Shown piece by piece: positions 22,346 to 35,334 of a stretch of 64,000 nt of DNA. The stretch spans positions 223,024,491-223,088,490 of the forward strand of contig CM056994.1 of NCBI GenBank assembly GCA_029891345.1, read 5' to 3'. Positions within the stretch are counted from its first letter, which is position 1. Each line of letters begins with the position of its first letter. The position numbers and the translations under genes were made by a program. The notes under the pieces were generated by a model. It was not told the origin of the DNA. It worked only from the letters and a program-made list of their open reading frames with translations, and did no database searches. Source of the DNA: Dryococelus australis. Its lineage: Eukaryota; Arthropoda; Insecta; Phasmatodea; Phasmatidae.

Positions 22346-23367
22346 GTAGAACTTTCAGAAAATTTTGAAGTAACCGTGACAGCAGCCAAACGATATGAAC
22401 ATAATGATGAAACTAGTGCTAACAATAGGCAATTTCAAATTGAACTTCGTAAAAAGATTCACATAGTAGTTTCAAATTTAACTAAACACGTATTTCTCTC
22501 TTTCTGCTTATTGTGCATTGTTCCTCCACACACGTGCAAACATGTGTTAAGCGTTTAAAACTGTACGTTGCGTCGCTCGGTTGTGCACAATAGCGGCTGA
22601 AGACGACGGCGCCTTCAAGGCTAGATATCGACTGGGCGCTCATTAACGGAGTCACGCCGCAGATTTGGCACCGACCTCCACTGGCACCTTCTTCCCGCCA
22701 CGTGAACGTTATGTCTTACCATGCTTGACCACCGGTGACACCACACGTGTGTATTAACGTCGGCCTGATGACGCATATCCACGTGCTGGGCAAATGACTT
22801 CGTGAAATTGTAAGACACGCATAACTACGGTGATTTTTACATAATTACTGAATAGGGAAATGTAACATCTCATTCGCTAATAATTTAAAACTTGCTGTTG
22901 TAATAATATTTTAAGGTAGGGAAAAAATTTAATTAATCTTACAGTAACATTTCTGTAGATATGCCACTGTTTAATAAAAAAAAAAAATATTGAAGTTATG
23001 CGCAGGTGTACTTGGTTTAATATCGTGAGACATTTATTATTTTAGACGCGATATTTAAACGGGTCTGGTCAAGCCATACACTTTTAAAACCATTAGCAGC
23101 TGGCATACAGCGTACTGCGTATACCGTCCACCAGTAAATGATCCTCGTGTGTCGGATGAAGTAGACACATATTGTTAGCGCGCTAACCAGAACAAGCGCT
23201 AGCGCCTGACTGTTCACGGTAGGCCACCCGCAAGGCACGACTATGAAATGTCCTGCCGCCCACAACATGATCTGAATTTCGCGCTAATCGGACGTCACCC
23301 TAAAACCTTACACAGTTACAGCACGCATCCACAATACCTCGTCAATATTAATTAATGTTTATACCGA
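22346..23367. other. No gene seen
   Basis: Short open frames (22376-22558, 22621-22818, 23017-23268) lack recognisable features. A GC-richer block lies at 22570-22800. Confidence 0.45.
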
Positions 23368-23369
23368 TA

Positions 23370-23785
23370 AAGGCTGTTCAGGATAAAGTGAGCACTTTTG
23401 ATATCAACCTTAGAAAAAGTAATTGCCGCTGCCTGCATATATTATAACGTGCGCCCTGAGTGACATGCGTCCAGTAGAGTTGGTAACGGTGGATGGAAAG
23501 TAGTTCCGTATCGTAACGTCGAATAAAAAGTGTTAATTAATCGTTTGTGACAATTTAAATGATTTCTTACGCGTTTTTTTAACGCCTCGTTGCGTAAAAA
23601 CGAGCAGATTTAATAAAATGTTAATTTTTATAATAATCTCGAAGTTTCACTTGACCGATGCATGAATAAAGTAATGTGGCCGGTGACAATGTTAATCTTG
23701 CATAAGGCAGCAGAATGCATTACGTGCATGACATTAGAACCTAAGCAGGGCTTTTGCTAATGCTCATTTTACTGTGAACAGCCTT
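23370..23785 (+). mobile_element. MITE family A, copy A1
   Basis: 416 bp flanked by TA (23368-23369, 23786-23787). The ends are inverted repeats: aaggctgttcaggataaagt at the left and the complement of actgtgaacagcctt at the right. The interior has the family A order: a tgcatatatt block, gagtgacatgcgtccagtag, tggatggaaagtagttccgt, an A/T-rich centre, cttgaccgatgcatgaataa, then aagcagggctttt. No coding capacity. TA flanks and roughly 30-bp TIRs suggest mobilisation by a Tc1/mariner-type transposase (inference). Confidence 0.9.
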
Positions 23786-23789
23786 TATA

Positions 23790-24985
23790 AAGTATTACCC
23801 CAGTGAAATGGCTAGACTAGCGCCAGTGCAGACCTGCACGACAAAGTGGCATTCGACTGGTGAAGTTGTGTCCGCGTGTCACTGTTTCGTACTTGCCGTT
23901 CATGTTTTCGTTGTTTAGATTAAGAGGACTATGTAGCTGCGCGTCCAAGGTCAAAAAGCTAGGAAGCGATACGGGCGACACCAACACTCACGCCTAACGC
24001 CTGATCGCTCCTATGCGCAAGACGTGCAGTGTTTCCGTCGTAACGCTTTACTGTGCAAATTAGATCCGTAATATAGGGATTTTATTACACGTGATGAAAG
24101 CGCACAGATTAAACTACGCCCGTATATTTGTACATTTCTCTTGCCGCTTAAGGAAACTGCATAGGAAAGCTTTCAAAATGCGATATTTGACCATATACAC
24201 GATTTTTTTTCTCCGAGAATACACTTAGTATGACAAAAGTATAAAAATTGGCCATAGATAGTTGTTTTTTTTTTTTTTTATCTTTTTTGACAAAAAGTCA
24301 TATTTCCAGAACTTTTATTTACTGAGATACGCGTTTACGCGCAAACACTGATTTCACAGAAAACGCTTCAATACATAGGACTCTTAGCATGCCGCCAATA
24401 CAATCTAAACTTGGAATAGGTTGTGAATTGCACAGCCGAGTTAGGGAGGTTTCATTTCCAATTTAATGCTAATAACAAGTACGGTACATTTTATGGCGAT
24501 ATTTATTACATGTAATGATGGATTCTGCATAAGTATCGACACGATGCCAGTTATCGATATTTCTGTTTCGATAAGTTAGTTTTACATTTGCAGGTCTGTG
24601 GTAAATGCCATGTATATTTTCGTTTTGTTTGCATTTAGTCTGTCCAGCAACACGTTGTTTATACACTTGCGTCGTATTACTTACTAGTATAAAAATATGT
24701 AAATATAACTATTACTGTAATTCGTTTCATTTTACTACATTACTGCGTAACTATATTATTGCTAACATGGGTATTCATTTCATTTACAAATGTTTCTCAG
24801 GTAGTTTAATATACTTTTATGGTGTAACAGGGCGACTTATGCGTCTCTTGGTATTAGTAATAATGTAAATTATCAGTTTCTTTTGGTGTTTTGATATGCA
24901 TTCGTAAATATGTGTAAGTTTTGTCAATTGTATTCTCTTACATAATTACGTTAACTGTGAATTGCAGTTAGTAATTCATAAATGA
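23790..24985. other. No gene seen
   Basis: Mostly AT-rich with a more balanced part at 23810-24060. The minus frame 24469-24666 and the plus frame 24605-24868 overlap antisense and neither is convincing. Confidence 0.5.
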
Positions 24986-25291
24986 ATGTGTTTCTTATTG
25001 CTTGCGCATACTATCATTGCCGTTTCTGTAAGAATGATTTATGTACTTCGTCAGATGTTTTCATTCACGGGTATACTAGTTGTTTATGCCGTGGCCTGTT
25101 GCTCGAATTCCAGGAATGACCCCTTCCTCTCAACAGCCGCCACCTGCCAACTAGCTGGCGAGCATTGCGAAATTCTTCAAGGTATTAGATGCGGATTTTC
25201 TTATTCTGATAATTTCATTGAAATACCAAATCACAGGAAAAGTGACACTCATAGTATTTTTAGCGTAAATATATTAATTTTAACTTGTTAA
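24986..25291 (+). CDS. Weak candidate: hydrophobic leader and Cys-containing open frame
   Basis: The frame has a hydrophobic stretch (MFSFTGILVVYAVACC) that could be a signal peptide, followed by NDPFLSTAATCQLAGEHCEI. The Cys-bearing part sits in a less AT-rich block (25114-25181) bounded by an attccag that could be an acceptor and by caag|gtatta that could be a donor. It might be an exon of a small secreted peptide, but no family is recognised, the splice signals are mediocre and the frame continues into AT-rich sequence. Chance is the more likely explanation. Confidence 0.15.
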   Translation: MCFLLLAHTIIAVSVRMIYVLRQMFSFTGILVVYAVACCSNSRNDPFLSTAATCQLAGEHCEILQGIRCGFSYSDNFIEIPNHRKSDTHSIFSVNILILTC

Positions 25292-25294
25292 GAG

Positions 25295-26160
25295 TTGCAC
25301 GACTCAAGATTTTATGTTTACACAAGTTTGGTTTCAGCTGAAGTATTTGTTTGAGTGTTTCTTGAAGTCACGTAATTGGCTTGTTGCAATTTTTTTTATG
25401 CCACACTTTGAAATATAACACTTGGTTAGGCCACAGTAGCGTTTTAACTTTTGGCTGTTTTATTTCTAAATTAAATTTTTATTCAAAAGTAAAAAAAATA
25501 AATAAATACGGGCAACAGCAAAACAAATATGCATGAAACGTTCCTTATGCATTCTAATACCATGAACAATTATTTTTGACCTGCATACTTATGTATTAAT
25601 ACTGTCCAACTTTGAGAAATGTACAAAAAGAGGTAACAAATTTTAAATTCCAATCCTTTGTTTTATTCATTTTTTAAAAGTCGTTCTTCCTCCATTATAA
25701 CACTTCATATTAGCGTAAAAAAGGGATGTAAAATGCGAATCATGTTGACAAGAATTTTATACGCTTGAACGCTCGTAAGCTTGCAAGCAAATTATATTAT
25801 GACACGCATGGTCAGTTGCTGTGAAATCTTTAGGAGTAAGCATGATGTTAAGATAGTACTATAAATTAGAAACATTAAAAGGTTTCAAAGAGAGAGCGAG
25901 AGGGGAATGCAAGATACATATGTACGATCTCGACAGGAGACACGAGCTGTAGCGATAGGCTGGGTGGTGCTAGGATTGAGACGGCTCCCTCTGACGCAGT
26001 ATCGATTCCGACAAAGTTTCCGCCCCGCCAATAAACAACTGCATCTGGAGGCGGCAGCGTGGCCACACACTGCATCCTTGCAGTCGGCGAGTACAGTCTG
26101 CAGCAATGATGTGTCGCCCTCGAAACTATAACAGTGTGTGTGTGTACTCAACAACGTGAG
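25295..26160. other. No gene seen
   Basis: AT-rich to about 25880, then a more balanced block at 25900-26140 with contradictory open frames on both strands. Nothing recognised. Confidence 0.45.
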
Positions 26161-26169
26161 AGTAGCAAC

Positions 26170-26376
26170 GCAACTCTGTGGGCTCGTGTAATCCATCTCG
26201 CCTCCCACAAAGGCGAACCAGGTTCGATTCCCGGCGGGGTCGCTCCTGGATTCTGTTCGGCGGGTTTTCTCGGCGATCTACCATTTCCCCCGCCCTTATA
26301 TTTCGACACTGCTCCACACTCGCCTCACCTCGCCCTCGTCGGCTCTCAATACCTCGATGTTAAGGGGCCCCGCCTG
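26170..26376 (+). repeat. tRNA-derived SINE type 1, truncated 5' end
   Basis: Aligns with the 15985-16232 copy from the second half of the tRNA head. The B box is ggttcgattcccgg, followed by gcgggttttctcggcgatct and ccctcgtcggctctcaatac. The A box is degraded. The 3' tail is replaced by repeat R at about 26384. Confidence 0.85.
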
Positions 26377-26383
26377 CTTGGAG

Positions 26384-26545
26384 ATTTTCTTCACGTTTGA
26401 GGCGGAGAAGCGCAAGTGCTTCAAGGGCTACGCTGGCACACGCTACAAGTGCGCCATCGCCGCTACGCGCAGGGCTCTGAACTGACGTGCAGTGTTCTAA
26501 TCGGGCTGCGTGTACCTATGGGACTGTACGTGGTGACCCTAGAGT
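26384..26545 (+). repeat. Dispersed repeat R, copy 3 (partial)
   Basis: Reverse orientation relative to 7175-7515 and 37155-37620. The plus frame reads EIFFTFEAEKRKCFKGYAG and KCAIAATRRALN followed by TGA, and then the shared untranslated block gtgcagtgttctaatcgg and gcgtgtacctatgggac. It is the most GC-rich of the three copies and keeps the frame without interruption. Function unknown. Confidence 0.7.
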
Positions 26546-26790
26546 AAATTTGTGTTTATATAAAGTGTATATTTTGAGATACAGAGCTTTCAATAAGCAG
26601 TTTTTAACTATACTGGAGTGCTATTAAATGGTGTACTGTATTTGTGTGTAATGTCTTAAAAGTAATCGACAGGCATAGTATGAAGTTTGTGTGTTTTTCG
26701 TAGCTCAGCATAGTCGACGAACGTTTTATAGTTTAGGAAAAAAACCTGGATATCAAACACTCTGCAACGCAGTTCGGGTGCCGGACAATC

Positions 26791-26814
26791 TCTCCTCTCC
26801 TCTCCTCTCCTCTC
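26791..26814. repeat. (TCTCC)n microsatellite
   Basis: Five near-perfect TCTCC/TCCTC pentamers. Confidence 0.9.
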
Positions 26815-27019
26815 GTGGAATTCACACCCTGGTTTGCTACAGAGTATTGTCGGCTTGTATGTGTTCCAGCACGGTATAGCATTTTCTTTTTATGTAGCTT
26901 TCTTGCAAATTTCGTCGTATGTTCTTGATTTCATTACTGTGCAGATTTGTAACTCGAAAGGGTCACAATCTTTTTAGTCGCTGTGACAAGCAAATTTTTT
27001 CTTCAACACCTTACTACTA

Positions 27020-27244
27020 TAGGTTGTTCACAGTAAAGTGAGCACTTTTGAGGCCCTAGTTACTTTTCCTTTCAGCAATTTTTTATCCTTTAACCGCCCT
27101 TTTAACTCAATATTGCTGTGTACGTAAAAACAGTGTGCATATTCCACTGCACTCTGAATTTAATGTTTGAGACTAAAGTACTTATTGACTATTATTCCAA
27201 ATGAGAGGGCTTTCAGAATTGCTCACTTTACCGTGAATAGCCTA
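27020..27244 (-). mobile_element. MITE family B, copy B1
   Basis: 225 bp flanked by TA (27018-27019, 27245-27246). The TIRs taggttgttcacagtaaagt and tttaccgtgaatagccta match those of family A, while the interior does not. Internal landmarks include a ccctagttactt block, tgcatattccactgcactct and attattccaaatgagaggg. Copies 37806-38022 and 62403-62639 are the same element in the other orientation. Confidence 0.88.
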
Positions 27245-27249
27245 TATTA

Positions 27250-30200
27250 GTATATCGCTCTGTCATATACCAAGGCCAGTAAAAAATGTGTTTGTGCTTC
27301 TTGCTATTGTCGGCAGCTATGGAGCGTAGTCGCAAAAACGAATTATAACTCTCATATCTGAGGGTCTCACCTTATTGGATGCTAATTCCTTGTCTGTAAA
27401 GTGCATTAAAGACACTTCCTGTGCATCGTAGGCTACCAGATACAGTACACTGTGAAATACTGGGTTAAAACATTGAATAATACGCAAATGTGCTCATTTT
27501 GAGAAAATGAAATATGAGAGTTGCCATATTTCCCACGCTAGCCATGATCAACACGGATGAGATTAGGATTCGGTTGTCCTATCTTATGGACATCCCTTGT
27601 CATTCCCCGCCAATCTGCAAAATAGGCGTGATGTGATGAAGCTTAGTGTTGGGGGAAGTGAAGTAAGTGCGAGTAATGTCAAGTATACGCCGGCACCTGT
27701 AGCAGCGTCCACCGTGATACAGGAGGATCAAAACGAGGGCCTTGATTTGGCTTAAGGCGTATGAATAGCCTGTCAGCAGTGGTGCGAGTCCATAGTTCAC
27801 TAAATGCATTACCTATGTAATGTTTTTATTTTTTTCCATACACTAGGATTGCGTTAAATGCGCAGTAATTTAAATCATTGCTTGTATTTGATGTGGCATT
27901 ACCGTAAGAAAACAACAATTTAATTATTTGTAGTTTTGAATAATTATTTTTGATAATAAAGCCAAAAGAATGTTATAACTTTTTGATTATTTAAAAATAA
28001 CCATAGGATATAAATTAACGAATTTAAGTAAGCACACAAAGTACAGTAGTTATTATACAAAAGTGTATTCTCATATTATAGTTTTATTAAAGATGCCGAT
28101 TGTTTTCACAATGTTAAGGTTATTTTTCTTTTATTTTAATGTAACACTCCTACTACCTAACACTTTTTCCCAATAGGAGGTCCGAATATACTGTTCTGGC
28201 TGCTTCACGAGTTGTAATTTTAATACACTATGCACTTGAGTGAAATTGATTAACGTATATCTTGACACTTCCACGTGCAATATAAAAGTTTTAGAATATA
28301 TGTGCAGGTGCAAAAATTATGCATCAGAGCGCATATATTTTAAGGGGTTGTTTTACGAAATAAATGTCGATGGCACAGTTAAATAGTTTCCATGTCATGA
28401 AGGAAAAATATTATTGCAACATTTGTATTTATTTATTTCTTCTCTGCTTTCCGTTTGTAAAAACAACTACTAAAACGTAAGTGCTGTTTTTATATTATAA
28501 TTGTATTTATAATGTGTTAAAAAAAAATTTAATTTATATTATATAATATCCAAGATTAAAAAACTACTACTTTCTTGACTTGCCATAATAATTTCTAAAT
28601 ATTGCTACAACAAAATGGCCTTTAAAAGGCTTATGGTTGTTTGTATATATGATTATAAACGTAGGAATAATTTGCAGTGTGTACATCAAGGAGAGCATAA
28701 GTTGCTCACGAGTAAAGTTTTAGCGTGTGCGAAAACAACAGTTTTGTTCGTGTTGGCGTTGATCAATCGATGCAGTACCCCGCTTCGCAGCTCCCACTCT
28801 ACTTCCTGCAGGAGTGGGATATACCATCTCCAGGCGTAGCTAAACCCTTTCCTCCGCCTTCGAAACCTCTCCTGCCGTTCTCCTTTCATGCTGGATTGTG
28901 TAATGCGAAAACACGTTTTCATGGGAGCATTCCAGTCGTGTTTGCTGCACCTGTGCTCTTGTGGAAAAGCCGCATCAGTTTTCTCTACTTCATGATAAAT
29001 TACACTGCTACTACAGAGAAGTTGTACTATGTCACTGTAGTATACAGTATTTACCGAATTTATTCATTCTTGCAAGTGATTAATGCGTCATAATAAAACT
29101 GCTAAATTTCCAGGGTTAACATTTTGACACACACGTCTCCAAATAAAGTGTGTATGAAATTATAAAATGGTTCAGGACGTAGAATTTGGCTTCATTTGGC
29201 GTGCTATCTGTGGCCTATTCCAAATTTAGATTTATCGATTATGTTAAAACACGATTAGGTTTGTTGTACCGATAATATTTCATTTGAGTCAGTACAGTGT
29301 GTAGAATTATTGGTAATTTTCTGAAGTGAATATTGTCCACAGATAAAAGCAGAGATTCGTTTTTCCGTACATTATTTTGTGGACTTTAATTAAGCCTGTT
29401 AATTGCGATTTATGTTATTTAGAAGCCAAGGTAATTGACCATTTTTCGTATCGAATAATGACCAAATTACCAGTTTCTCGACTTAAAGTATTTAACTGTT
29501 GGATTCCCAAGAATAAACGTATGTTAATTTGGCCTAAGAAATTGGGCATACTGACATAAGGGCAAACGTCTTTTATGATTTAAAATGTTGAACGAAGGTA
29601 GCCAAATAGGAAAACATATGATATTGAACTAAATTTAATGTAACCAATAGTGTATCCAAATGTTTGGAGATTATCATGGCAATTGCCGCTGTGAGAACTT
29701 GAACACCGCAATGAAACAAGCTTTACGTATCAACATGCGTGTAAGAGAAGGCGATTCGCTGTAATGGTAGATTCGAATTGTGTCTAGTGACGGTTGTTTA
29801 ATAATTGTTTTTGTAACTCATGTGCCGTTGTAATTACAACTTGTAAAATCGAATTTGTTTCCCATGTGTGTGCGGTATTGCGGTTAACTTCCATGTAGTT
29901 GGAGTTAAAAATAATTTCCCATCGATCTTAACATTCTAGTTCGTTGGTTATACACAGGTTATAATTAATAGATTTCTCAATATAACCGCTCCAGTTAATT
30001 TGCTTGTACAAATTGCAGTATTTATGAATCGGCCTGAATGCTGGAGAGATTCTAGTGCAGTAAAGTTCTGTAGCTGAAAATATCGGGATGGCTGTATTCT
30101 AATAAGTTAATGAACTTATCTGTGGATGAAAATGATGGTGTCCTCAGAGTGCAACTCTAAACTCTGCAACTGACGATTTTGCTTTATAACGCGTTGGGGG

Positions 30201-31107
30201 GGGGGGTCATTTGTGTGTTACTAAAATACGAACTTTTCCTTTCCATTAGATAAATATTTGTAATATAATGCTTAGGATAAAATTTCTTGTGTATGCATAA
30301 ACTCGCAAGTTTCTTCACTCGGAAGGCCCAGATTAAACCTGAATACGCAGAATGAAACGTTGCATGTATTTTAACAAAACTTCCTTTCTTGAATTATATA
30401 GTTGTTTTCAGATTTGCATAGTATTCAAATGACAAGACTGTGGAATTAACAGTTTGAGGTATAAAAGTTGAATATAACCAAAGTGAATAACAAGCCGTCA
30501 TTACTTTTACTATGTATGAGATTATTAAATATGTAGAATTACAGCTAATCCACAATATATTTAAATACAAGATCACACATAACATAAATATAAAATAATG
30601 TAGGAATTATATACATTAAATTACATAGACGAATATATTTGTCTTATTTGTAGTCTACTCGTAGTTACTTCCAACTTTTCTGAAGCCCTGCTAAAGTTCT
30701 ACTTTCGGACTAGCGCCTACGTATCCTTCCGCGACTTGTAACAAATATGGGCGGAAAAGCCAAGATAGATAATCAAAAGTCATTGTTTTTTAAACATAAC
30801 TAAATGTGCTTACTACAGTTTCACCTGAAAACGTATCAGATACTTCTGTAAGAAATAACGTTTTCATTAAAAATGACGAACAAAACCCCAATTTTATAAT
30901 GTTGTGCACAATAACAGCTTCGTACTAGCAATTACTAATCCACACATTTTCTCTCTTCTAATGCGTAGTGACCATGATGTAAACACTGAAATTTTTTAGA
31001 TAAGCTATAGTGAAAATTTCATTTGATCAAAAAAATGGCTACTTCAAGTTTAACGTAAATTTAAGTCGTTTGCTATATACGATTAATTGAGGAAACATCC
31101 AAAATAG
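27250..31107. other. Long AT-rich stretch, nothing recognised
   Basis: About 3.9 kb with short unsupported open frames only. The longest, 28725-29093 plus (122 codons), is opposed by 28686-28922 minus and has no domain. A G-run lies near 30196-30206. It could be a large intron or intergenic DNA. Confidence 0.55.
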
Positions 31108-31127
31108 TATATATATATATATATATA
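31108..31127. repeat. (TA)10 microsatellite
   Basis: Uninterrupted TA dinucleotides. Confidence 0.95.
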
Positions 31128-31159
31128 ACCGGAAAGGGAGTACATTGAAAAATGATAAA

Positions 31160-31600
31160 AACTTGATGCCAGATGTTAGGTGAAAGTTTTGTTCAGTCCC
31201 CTCGATTTCGTAACTGTTGAGCCCACAATTCCGCGCAGAAAGAAAAAGCCACTAGCGAAGCAGGATAGAGTGACTTGAGAGGAGATGTGTGGCGTATCGT
31301 CGTGCAGGATGCTCGGGACGTGCCCACAGTAGTTTAAAACCAGTGTGGCATGTGCAGGGCGGATCTGCGCGCGCGCGGTGCTCCACAGCCACCCACGCTC
31401 CATTGCGCTAAGCCGGGCTCCGCCGCCGCATCTGCCCTCCAGAGGAAATAAAATGTCGCAGCCCTGCGGACCGAAACTTACTCCAAGTTCCGCTCCGACG
31501 GCGAACGGCTCGGCTCAACTCGTCGAACCAGCAGCGCATCTTGGCCGTGCTGTGCGTCTTTCCACTGTTCTCACAGACTACCAAATTACTTCAGCCTTTT
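31160..31600. other. GC-rich, CpG-rich segment
   Basis: A sharp rise in GC includes gcgcgcgcggtg and several CCGCCG motifs within AT-rich surroundings. The plus frame 31345-31605 contains MSQPCGPKLTPSSAPTANGS preceded by an AT-rich start context, but it has no domain and ends in AT-rich sequence. The segment may be a CpG-island-like promoter or 5' exon of a host gene on either strand. No core promoter element could be identified. Confidence 0.35.
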
Positions 31601-31609
31601 TTTGATCAC

Positions 31610-32700
31610 ATTACACTTTTTTTTATTTGGTTATCTGAAAGAGCTTAATTTCCCGAATTATGCAGTATAATAGGCTTTGCTAATAGATTTTTTTTACAGT
31701 CAAATTGCATTTTAATGCCATCTGTATGGGGTGCAGAACATACTGATTCAATATGAGTGTGGTCTATAAACAGGTGTGCGAATTTTGTTGAAAATAGGGG
31801 TCAGACTTGTCGCAAATATATTTTTGTCCATTGAAGCGAAACTGTTAACATTTATTTAATAAATAGTTTAAACCATAAACTGTAGAGGAAAAGTAGTTTT
31901 TGTTACTTTCGTAACTTAAACACAAATGCAGTGTGCCTCGCTTAGACTTTAATTCAACACTTTGAACCAGCCTATAACACTTTTGTGTCGGGGTTTGGAG
32001 TGTTACATTTTGAAAACCATAATGATTTGACAACTTACAACTGCATTAAGGAGTCACTTTTCGAAACCTCTCTCAGATAATCAAATTCCAGAAACATTAG
32101 AAATATCAACTTAAGTCACAATTACTACGTTTTCGTTGAGTAGGCACTGAAACAAACTCGCGAAAATAAATTATTAATGGTGTAGTATCCACTTCCTAAC
32201 GAAAATTTACGAGCAGGCATAAAAATTCAAAGCTAGATATAACATAAAGGACAACTTAACGACTTTTTTTATTTTGTACGGTTTCAATTATACTTTTGTA
32301 TTTTACCACATGGAATTTAGATTATTAAATGATTAGGTGATATTTAATTACTGTTACAGATATTAAACTAATCATGAAAAAAAAATAACTCTTTAGATGT
32401 TCCCTATACCTTGACTAGCTTGATTTTTAAATATTGTCTTCAAAAATTAAGCTGGACGGAAATTACGTAAATCTAATATGGCATGAATACTTCCTCCTTA
32501 AGAGAGCTACCAAAGTTATATATATACACTTATTATTATTAGTAAGACGCAACGTTGCCCTCAGATTCAGCAATATTAACTTTTATACGTCAGTTGTGTG
32601 TGGGAACTTGTGTGGTACGAATTTTACTATAACTAAGCGAAACTTGAAAAACATAACCCGAGTGCATTCATTCAACGCTTCGTTATACACTTAGGTGGAG
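31610..32700. other. No gene seen
   Basis: AT-rich with isolated 60-90 codon frames, none recognisable. Confidence 0.5.
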
Positions 32701-32724
32701 AGGCCTTGATCAGCGCTTGACAAC

Positions 32725-32946
32725 GTCGGTCTTGAACGCGCATGAAAGTGCTGTGAAGTGAAGATGGAGTAGCTGCGGAATGCAAAGGTGGGGGAAACTG
32801 TAGTACCCCGAGAAAAGCCGCCGGACAACGGAAACATCCACCGCATTTCCCACGTGCAGAAATCTGGACGACCCCACCGGGAATCGAACCCGGTTCTCCG
32901 TTTAGTTCCAGCCGAGCAGTCTGAGCGCTACATCACCACGGCCTCC
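32725..32946 (-). repeat. tRNA-derived SINE, type 1-related
   Basis: The minus strand reads a tRNA-like head (gccgtggtgatgtagcgctc as the A-box region, gggttcgattcccggt as the B box), then gcacgtgggaaatgcggtgg and cggcttttctcgg, which parallel the body of type 1. The head differs at the anticodon region, so this is a sub-family or a related SINE. Confidence 0.8.
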
Positions 32947-32949
32947 TAG

Positions 32950-34919
32950 ACCGAGTTGAGAAAATTTCAAATGAGTTCCATGAAATGAAGTCTGCAGGGT
33001 TTGTTAATCTTATATATGTATGACTTTTTGAATAGCTACCTACATGCACGTAATATCATTTGGATCAAACCTCTTTTTAACCTCTATAGGCCTACTAGAT
33101 TTGCCAATTACCTACCGGCGAATTCGGTATTAATTATAAACATGTGGGACTATCTGATTGGTTTTGCAACTCTATAAATTCCAGGTAACGTCCGCATCAA
33201 AGTCAATTAGTACAGAGCTGATTTTTACGTCCCTTGGGTAAATGGTACTTCACTACTGTACTCGGTGTATTCGTGATAGACCTATAACATGTTCGTAGGT
33301 AATTCTGGCTTCTAGGGAAACCACTTACTTAAAAGTACAGTTTCCTTTTATTGTCTTTCCTTCTGTATCAGAGCAGCTACGCCACGCATACTGTGGACAC
33401 CGAAAGGAGTAATTAGTACAATATAGCTCCGTACAGTTCATCACTTCACAGAGACTGATAATGGTCGCTGTGCCGGCGAAATCCCTCTCACTTTGATGCC
33501 GGCTCGCCGGCGTGGTAACAAGTCCCCTGCGAGCCACTACTCAGTTTTTTACAACGATTCCCCATCCTCAACCAGCTGAAACATTCCCAACCTGCCCGCT
33601 CTAATGACCGCATAGCAGCAACCCATTTCTAATTTATCTCCTACCATCTGCTGCTCCATTTTCACTTGTGATAGGTTTTTATTGGCGTCATATGGAATCG
33701 TTTTAATACAACTCTAATTGCTTACATTAATATCAGATGTATGCAATTGCTTAGTACTTAAAGCACAAAATTAATCACTCACCTTTACTATCGTCGACTT
33801 CGTCCAACACCCATGGTAGATTCCCAAGTTAATTTGTTATGGCGGTACATATTTCGCTTCAATATAAAAAAACACTAGACACAAGAATTTCTTTGTAATT
33901 TATAAATGAAAATATTTGCAAATGTGTCCCGTCGTTGTAAACGCGTACTGAAAATCACGAACGGTTATTGCATCCATGGCAGCTTTCCTACATCTGTTCT
34001 GAAGAGAGTCAAATGGATATGAAGTTCCTAATTTTGTATCGTAGCGATTATACACATTTCTATGTTGCTATGTTGGCAGCCTGATATACGGTACATTTTT
34101 CATAATATGTGTTGTAACATTTCAATAGAAGTCAAGTCGAAATTCAAAGTTTCTCAAAATTTTATTTACCCATTCTTTTTCTTCTCCAGCAAATTCGACT
34201 ATTATCACTCGATATTATTCTTAATAATTCAACTTTAAAACGTCTTGCATCAATTCAGTCCTTTTAAATCAATTATCAGTCAAATATCAATTATGTATTT
34301 CTTTTTATCACGCACGCGTCCATCATTGGCGGTAGTTGTATTCTTTCTAAATTAAGTTATATTTTACCTTTTCGTTACTTATGTTGTCACCTGTCCTCCA
34401 ATTGGCTGTCGTCTGACCATGCCACATCTCTCCGCCAACCAGCAATGGCGAGAAGAGAGACAACTAGTATATTATCTTTCGTGCATTTGTTTTTAATAAA
34501 CTTTCAATTCTTCCTAGCCTATGGGGAATAAATGAATAATAACAAAGAAAATTATAATACTGAATATCGTCTAGAAACAAATGAAATATAATTACACAAG
34601 GTGATGTATATGTCAATAAACTATAAAAATAACCAAAGTTTATACTATATTTTGTTTCACTCCTATAATAAAGCTGAATTTGGAAATTATAATAAAGGAA
34701 TTGGCCACATGACCAAATACTCTCTAATTATGTGTAATTATAATATCTGTGAGTAACGGTAAATACCTTTATAAACCCCTTGAAAATCCGCAACGTTACA
34801 ATGTAAGTTGAAAAAATTCCATTACAGTTTAGGAAGTTTACAGAAAATTTTGTGTGCCGTACAGTATACGTGAAATCAACAATCCCTTATAATTGGTCAA
34901 CATATTAAATACTTTGGTG
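32950..34919. other. No gene seen
   Basis: AT-rich DNA. The 33325-33537 minus frame is unremarkable. No RNA gene was recognised. Confidence 0.55.
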
Positions 34920-34921
34920 TA

Positions 34922-35332
34922 GACTATTCACGGTAAAATAAGCACTTTTGAAAGCCTTGCTTAAGATCTACTTGTATACACGTTGTGTGTTCTTCTGCAT
35001 TATGTAAAATTAACTTGTCATGGGCCTCATCACTTTATTCAATCGTTGATCAAGTCAAACTGTGAAATGATTAGCAAAGTAAATATTGTACAAATCTGCT
35101 CGTTTTTACACTTAGATGCATAAAAAAAAGAAAGTGAGATAAATATATTAAGTTATCACAAATGGTTACCTAACTTGTTTGACGTTAATATATGGAACTA
35201 CTTACCCCTACATCTTTACCAACTTTACTAGGTGCGCGTCACTCAGCGCACCCTTTAAAATATATGCAGGTGGGGGCAGTGACTTTTTCTACGGTTGATT
35301 TCAATAGAGCTCACTTTACCGTGAGCAGCCTT
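34922..35332 (-). mobile_element. MITE family A, copy A2
   Basis: Reverse orientation relative to A1, flanked by TA at 34920-34921 and 35333-35334. The left end is gactattcacggtaaaataa and the right end is tcactttaccgtgagcagcc. The family A interior is present in order, including gggcctcatcactttattca and aaaatatatgcaggtggggg. Confidence 0.9.
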
Positions 35333-35334
35333 TA

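Noticed and set aside
31345-31605. 86-codon frame in GC-rich DNA starting near MSQPCGPKLT
   Set aside because: Low-complexity composition and no domain, and the frame ends in AT-rich sequence. Kept only as a GC-rich segment.
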